Made by a program: the position numbers and the translations under genes | Source of the DNA: an uncultured Collinsella sp. | Lineage (GTDB): Bacteria; Actinomycetota; Coriobacteriia; Coriobacteriales; Coriobacteriaceae | Direction of reading: 5' to 3' | Length of the DNA: 9,425 nucleotides | NCBI GenBank assembly: GCA_958447445.1 | Contig: CAUDAE010000075.1 | Span: 1-9,425 of the forward strand | Notes under the pieces: generated by a model | The model's input: only the letters and a program-made list of their open reading frames with translations | Database searches by the model: none | Told to the model about the DNA's origin: nothing | Shown here: piece by piece, positions 6,413 through 9,425 of the stretch | Layout of the letters: each line of letters starts with the position of its first letter | How positions within the stretch are numbered: position 1 is the first letter of the stretch

Positions 6413-7591
6413 ATGAACGTTCTGGTCGTCAACGCAGGATCTTCGACGCTTAAGTATCAGGTCATCGATACCAAGTCCCACAAGGTGTCCGCAAAGGGCT
6501 CCTGCGAGCGCGTCTGCTTTACCGGCGGTACCTTCACTCACGCTGCCAACGGTTCCAAGAAGATGACAGAGAACATCGAATCCCCTGACCACAAGGTCGC
6601 CATCGAGGTCGTTCTGAAGGACCTCGAGGCCAACGGCGTCAAGATCGAGGGCATTGGCCACCGCATCGTTCAGGGCGGTTGGTACTTTGGCGACTCCTCC
6701 CTCGTCGACGAGGACGTCCTCGCCAAGATCCGCGAGGTCGCTCCGCTCGCCCCGCTGCACAACAACCCCGAGGCCAACGTTATCGAGTACTGCCTCGAGC
6801 AGTATCCCGACCTGCCCAACGTCACGGTCTACGACACTGCTTTCCACTTCAATATGCCCGAGGTCGCCAAGACCTACGCCCTGCCCAAGGACGTCTGCGA
6901 CAAGCTGCACATCCGCAAGTACGGCGCCCACGGCACCAGCTACCGCTACATCTCCAAGAAGGTTGCCGAGATGACCAACGGCGAGGCTCGCAAGGTCGTC
7001 GTGTGCCACATCGGTTCCGGCGCTTCCCTGTGCGCCATCGAGGACGGCAAGTGCATGGACACCACCATGGGCTTGACGCCGCTCGACGGTGTCATGATGG
7101 GCACCCGCTGCGGCTCCATCGACCCGGCTACCGTGTGCTACCTGCAGCGCGAGGGCGGCTACACCTTCGACGAGGTCGACGAGATGATGAACAAGAAGTC
7201 CGGCCTTTTGGCTGTGACCGGCGGCAAGACCAACGACTGCCGCAACGTCGAGGAGCTCGCCGCCGCTGGTGACCCCGATGCTCAGCTCGCCTTCGACATG
7301 TTTGTCTACAAGATTGCCGCCAAGGCTGCCGAGATGGCTACTTCCATGTGCGGCATGGACACGCTGGTCTTCACCGCTGGCATCGGTGAGCACGCTCCGG
7401 CCGTTCGTGCCGGCGTCGCCGACCGTCTGGCCTTTATGGACGTCAAGATGGATCATGCCCGCAACGCCCTGCGTGGTGACGGCGCTTGGTGCCTGTCTGC
7501 CAAGGATTCCAAGGTCAAGATTTTCGTCATCCCCACGGACGAGGAGTTCATGATCGCTTCCGACGTCGAGCGCATCGTCAACGGCAAGTAA
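6413..7591 (+). CDS. ackA: Acetate kinase-family protein, copy 1, with altered nucleotide-site motifs
   Basis: Acetate kinase interconverts acetyl phosphate plus ADP and acetate plus ATP. The 392-residue product has the full ASKHA fold and most catalytic residues. In Methanosarcina thermophila numbering: N7, S10, K14, R91 (here R84 in GHRIVQGG), D148 (D141 in YDTAFH), H180 (H173 in YGAHGTS), R241 (R232 in GTRCGSIDP) and E384 (IPTDEE). Deviations from copy 2 and from the usual family: T12 for serine; GTSY for GTSH; HIGSG (199-203) for HLGNG; TGGKTNDCRN with one extra residue for SGISNDARD; GIGEH for GIGEN. HRIVQGG replaces HR-VHGG in both copies. The ribosome site AGGGAG (6403-6408) sits before the ATG, with a small hairpin GGCGG/CCGCC (6379-6395) ahead of it. 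No clear promoter is visible after the upstream terminator. Codons are strongly C-biased, suggesting high expression. No pta is nearby. Acetate kinase activity is likely but not certain. Confidence 0.88.
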   Translation: MNVLVVNAGSSTLKYQVIDTKSHKVSAKGSCERVCFTGGTFTHAANGSKKMTENIESPDHKVAIEVVLKDLEANGVKIEGIGHRIVQGGWYFGDSSLVDEDVLAKIREVAPLAPLHNNPEANVIEYCLEQYPDLPNVTVYDTAFHFNMPEVAKTYALPKDVCDKLHIRKYGAHGTSYRYISKKVAEMTNGEARKVVVCHIGSGASLCAIEDGKCMDTTMGLTPLDGVMMGTRCGSIDPATVCYLQREGGYTFDEVDEMMNKKSGLLAVTGGKTNDCRNVEELAAAGDPDAQLAFDMFVYKIAAKAAEMATSMCGMDTLVFTAGIGEHAPAVRAGVADRLAFMDVKMDHARNALRGDGAWCLSAKDSKVKIFVIPTDEEFMIASDVERIVNGK

Positions 7592-7595
7592 TTGC

Positions 7596-7641
7596 AAGAG
7601 GGGAGGGGCTGGACGACCGAGCGCCGTTCGGCCCCTCTTTT
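7596..7641 (+). terminator. Terminator between the two acetate kinase genes
   Basis: GAGGGGC (7603-7609) pairs with GCCCCTC (7631-7637), followed by TTTT (7638-7641). An alternative AAGAGGGG (7596-7603) can pair with CCCCTCTT (7632-7639). CCGA/TCGG within the loop adds a small inner stem. It starts four bases after the copy 1 stop, so copy 2 probably has its own promoter. Confidence 0.7.
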
Positions 7642-7661
7642 GCGCTCGTTGGGCGATATGC

Positions 7662-7688
7662 TGATAGCTATTTATCAAGATATGATAA
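7662..7688 (+). promoter_or_regulatory. Operator-like array of inverted repeats upstream of acetate kinase copy 2
   Basis: Three half-sites alternate in orientation: TGATA (7662-7666), TTATCA (7672-7677) and TGATAA (7683-7688). They form TGATA-N6-TATCA and the perfect 6-bp dyad TTATCA-N5-TGATAA. The two same-orientation half-sites are 21 bp apart, two helical turns. A possible -10 TATGAT (7681-7686) overlaps the second dyad. Another candidate is TATTAA (7694-7699), with TTTATC 17 bases upstream. Binding here would cover the promoter, so repression is the simplest reading. The regulator is not identifiable from this sequence. Confidence 0.5.
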
Positions 7689-7734
7689 CTTCTTATTAAA
7701 ATGCGGCCGCCTTAAGGGGTCTGCGTCGACCGTA

Positions 7735-7745
7735 TTGCACTGCAA
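7735..7745 (+). promoter_or_regulatory. Short palindrome abutting the copy 2 ribosome site
   Basis: TTGCACTGCAA is an 11-bp palindrome (5-bp arms around one base) that runs directly into AAAGGAG (7744-7750). It is too tight for an RNA hairpin, so if functional it would be a DNA site. It could easily be chance. Confidence 0.2.
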
Positions 7746-7754
7746 AGGAGTCTC

Positions 7755-8933
7755 ATGAACGTACTTGTTGTCAACGCCGGCAGCTCAAGCCTTAAATATC
7801 AGCTTTTGGATACCGATACCCGAGAGGTTTTCGCCAAGGGCAACTGCGAACGTATCGGATCGGACATGGGCATCTTTGGCCACTCCGAGAACGGTGGCGC
7901 CAAGCAGACCGAGGAGGTCCCTTTCCCCGATCATCGCTCTGCTATCGCTCGCGTGCTCGAGGAGCTCGAGAAGACCGACTTTACGATTGATGGCATTGGC
8001 CATCGTATCGTTCAGGGCGGCTGGCACTTCGATGATTCCGCAGTTGTCGACGACGAGGTTATGGCCAAGATTCTTGAGGTGGCACCGCTTGCTCCGCTGC
8101 ACAACTACGGCGAGGCCGCAGCAATCGAGTATTGCCGCGAGAAGTATCCGGAGCTGCCCAACGTCGCCGTCTTCGATACCTCGTTCCACATGACCATGCC
8201 CGAGGTCGCCTATACCTACGCGCTGCCCAAGGACGTGTGCGACAAGTACCACGTGCGCAAGTACGGCGCCCACGGCACGAGCCACCGTTACGAGTGGATG
8301 ATGGCCAAGGAGATCCTGGGCTCGCGCTGCCACCGCCTGCTTTCGTGCCATTTGGGCAACGGTGCTTCGCTTGCCGCCATTGAGGACGGCGTGTGCCGCG
8401 ACACCACGATGGGCCTCACGCCGCTTGACGGCCTGATGATGGGCACTCGCTGTGGTTCCATTGACCCGGCTACCGTGTGCTACCTCCAGCGCGAGGGCGG
8501 CTACAGCTATCAGGAAGTTGATGACATGATGAACAAGCAGTCTGGTCTGCTTGCCATCTCGGGCATCTCCAACGACGCCCGCGACATCCGTACACGCGCC
8601 TCCGAGGGCGACGAGCGCTGCCTGCTCGCCTTCGATATGTTCGCCTACAAGGCCATGCAGCAGGCCGGCTCCATGATCGCTTCCATGGCGGGCGTGGACA
8701 CCATCACCTTTACCGCCGGCATCGGCGAGAACGACTGGTCGATCCGCAAGGCCTTCTGCGACTGCTTTGAGTGGCTGGGCGTACGCATCGACAACAACAA
8801 GAACCGCGAGGCTGTGGGCAACGGCCCGCAGGTTATCAGTGCCGCCGGTTCCGCCGTCACGGTCATGGTCATCCCCACCGACGAGGAATACATGATCGCC
8901 CACGACGTCGAGCGTCTGACCAAGAACAACTAA
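7755..8933 (+). CDS. ackA: Acetate kinase, copy 2 (canonical motifs)
   Basis: This copy keeps the usual acetate kinase signatures: NAGSSSLKYQ (7-16; N7, S10, S12, K14), GHRIVQGG (R84), APLHN (113-117), VFDTSFH (D141), YGAHGTSHRY (H173), CHLGNGAS (198-205), GTRCGSIDPA (230-239), SGISNDARD (269-277), TAGIGENDWSIR (320-331) and IPTDEE (373-378). It is 392 residues, the same length as copy 1. In an ungapped comparison by eye, 172 of the first 260 residues are identical; the C-terminal third is less alike. The ribosome site AAAGGAG is four bases before the ATG. It lies 163 bp after copy 1, separated by a terminator and an operator-like region, so it is probably a separate transcript. It would produce ATP and acetate from acetyl phosphate in fermentation, or run in reverse. 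The phosphotransacetylase partner must lie elsewhere. Confidence 0.94.
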   Translation: MNVLVVNAGSSSLKYQLLDTDTREVFAKGNCERIGSDMGIFGHSENGGAKQTEEVPFPDHRSAIARVLEELEKTDFTIDGIGHRIVQGGWHFDDSAVVDDEVMAKILEVAPLAPLHNYGEAAAIEYCREKYPELPNVAVFDTSFHMTMPEVAYTYALPKDVCDKYHVRKYGAHGTSHRYEWMMAKEILGSRCHRLLSCHLGNGASLAAIEDGVCRDTTMGLTPLDGLMMGTRCGSIDPATVCYLQREGGYSYQEVDDMMNKQSGLLAISGISNDARDIRTRASEGDERCLLAFDMFAYKAMQQAGSMIASMAGVDTITFTAGIGENDWSIRKAFCDCFEWLGVRIDNNKNREAVGNGPQVISAAGSAVTVMVIPTDEEYMIAHDVERLTKNN

Positions 8934-8955
8934 CGCGCGCATTTGCAAGTAAACG

Positions 8956-8991
8956 AAAGGCCTCCAGAGCAACAGCTCCGGAGGCCTTTTT
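8956..8991 (+). terminator. Strong terminator after acetate kinase copy 2
   Basis: AAAGGCCTCC (8956-8965) pairs with GGAGGCCTTT (8980-8989). After one A-C mismatch, GAGC pairs with GCTC around an AACA loop. A run of five T (8987-8991) completes a textbook intrinsic terminator 22 bases past the stop codon. Confidence 0.93.
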
Positions 8992-9006
8992 GCTAGCAGG
9001 TGGGCG

Positions 9007-9192
9007 GCGGAAACTCCATCCCATTTCGAGCACAAATTCTGGGACACGCTTTCCGGTTGAGGCGCGTTGCGGAAAGTGCGACCCACAATAAAGCAAAATT
9101 CCGTCCCGCAGTTTCCCATACAGCCCCCAAGCGGAAGCTACATCCAGCAATCCGCCTTCAAACCGGGACACGCTTTCCGGTGGCCAGACATC
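9007..9192. repeat. Three degenerate 62-bp tandem units with inverted ends
   Basis: GCGGAA begins each unit at 9007, 9069 and 9131, an exact 62-bp period. By eye, units 1 and 3 match at 37 of 62 positions and share an exact 17-bp GGGACACGCTTTCCGGT (9041-9057, 9165-9181). Units 1 and 2 match at 33, units 2 and 3 at 28. TTTCC recurs at the same phase in all three (9050-9054, 9112-9116, 9174-9178). Within a unit the start CGGAAA and the later TTTCC(G) are inverted, and TCCC and GGGA are inverted inside them in unit 1, so each unit could fold as an imperfect hairpin. They resemble REP-like intergenic palindromes. Confidence 0.55.
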
Positions 9193-9425
9193 GAACCGCA
9201 GCCAACATCTCGGTCCCAAAGTGATCACCGCTGGCATCGCCTGCGCTTCCAACAACGACACCCGACCATTCAGATTCTCAGCCCCAACTCGTAGCCAAGA
9301 CGCCGACAACTCCAGATTCTCTGATTGCCACGTGGCGGCAGGGACCCTACAGGGTAAAGCTCTGAAAACTTTCCGCACTGATATTTTCTGTATTGAAGAC
9401 GTCGATGATGCACCCGTATACCATT
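9193..9425. other. Non-coding right edge with small palindromes
   Basis: No reading frame here has a ribosome site or recognisable protein character. Structures seen are a 10-bp palindrome GCCACGTGGC (9327-9336), an inverted repeat ACCCT-AC-AGGGT (9344-9355), and ACTTTCCGCA (9368-9377). The last is the reverse complement of the TGCGGAAAGT at 9068-9077 in the 62-bp repeats. With the upstream repeats, roughly 430 bases after the terminator carry no supportable gene. Confidence 0.5.

Noticed and set aside
6398..7678. A 426-codon open frame on the minus strand across acetate kinase copy 1 (with similar long antisense frames across copy 2 at 7785-9119 and xseA at 3952-5583)
   Set aside because: These are mirror frames of highly biased GC-rich genes; the peptides are low-complexity Val/Asp/Gly/His-rich with no family motifs, and the plus-strand genes are unambiguous.
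9041..9181. The two 17-bp identical repeats as a minimal CRISPR
   Set aside because: The 124-bp distance is two 62-bp repeat units, the middle unit is related, and there are no cas genes or regular spacers.
8869..9378. A 169-codon minus-strand frame over the right-end region
   Set aside because: It runs through the terminator at 8956-8991, the 62-bp repeats and into the end of acetate kinase copy 2, with no ribosome site and no recognisable protein pattern.
9347..9424. A minus-strand frame reading MVYGCIIDVFNTENIS... to a TAG, possibly the end of a gene from the right
   Set aside because: Only about 25 codons are visible. It looks protein-like but cannot be told from chance without sequence beyond the edge.

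Overview
The window looks like chromosomal DNA from a GC-rich, anaerobic actinobacterium, most likely a Coriobacteriia member close to Collinsella. This is inferred from protein style, from strong G/C preference at third codon positions, and from two acetate kinases of a fermentative type. No ribosomal RNA or single-copy marker is present to fix the taxon. No tRNA, rRNA, CRISPR array, transposase or phage gene was found.

Layout. Positions 1-742 hold the 5' part of a minus-strand secreted C69-family dipeptidase gene that runs off the left edge. Its signal peptide appears to be broken by a one-base frameshift. Positions 743-984 are non-coding and carry its probable promoter and the terminator of the next minus-strand unit. 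That unit (2003 to 985, minus) is a diacylglycerol/lipid kinase gene whose stop overlaps the start of a 30-residue single-pass membrane peptide. A 98-bp divergent intergenic region separates it from plus-strand genes: ribonuclease D (2102-3235), a YugP-like membrane zinc metallopeptidase (3300-4004), both subunits of exodeoxyribonuclease VII (xseA 4120-5571, xseB 5614-5880) and a HIT-family nucleotide hydrolase (5930-6265). A strong hairpin terminator follows.

The right third holds two tandem acetate kinase genes of equal length (392 residues). Each has its own ribosome binding site and a following terminator, and they are separated by 163 bp that contain an operator-like array of inverted repeats. 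The second copy keeps nearly all canonical acetate kinase motifs. The first is changed at several positions around the nucleotide/phosphate site, so the two enzymes may not be equivalent. No phosphotransacetylase gene is in the window.

The last ~430 bp (8992-9425) have no convincing gene. They contain three degenerate copies of a 62-bp tandem unit whose ends are inverted (CGGAAA ... TTTCC), and some smaller palindromes.

The genes do not form one pathway: lipid recycling, RNA processing, DNA repair/processing, nucleotide hydrolysis and acetate/ATP metabolism sit side by side. The most notable points are the frameshifted dipeptidase signal peptide, the coupled micropeptide, the divergent acetate kinase pair with its operator-like spacer, and the 62-bp palindromic repeats.
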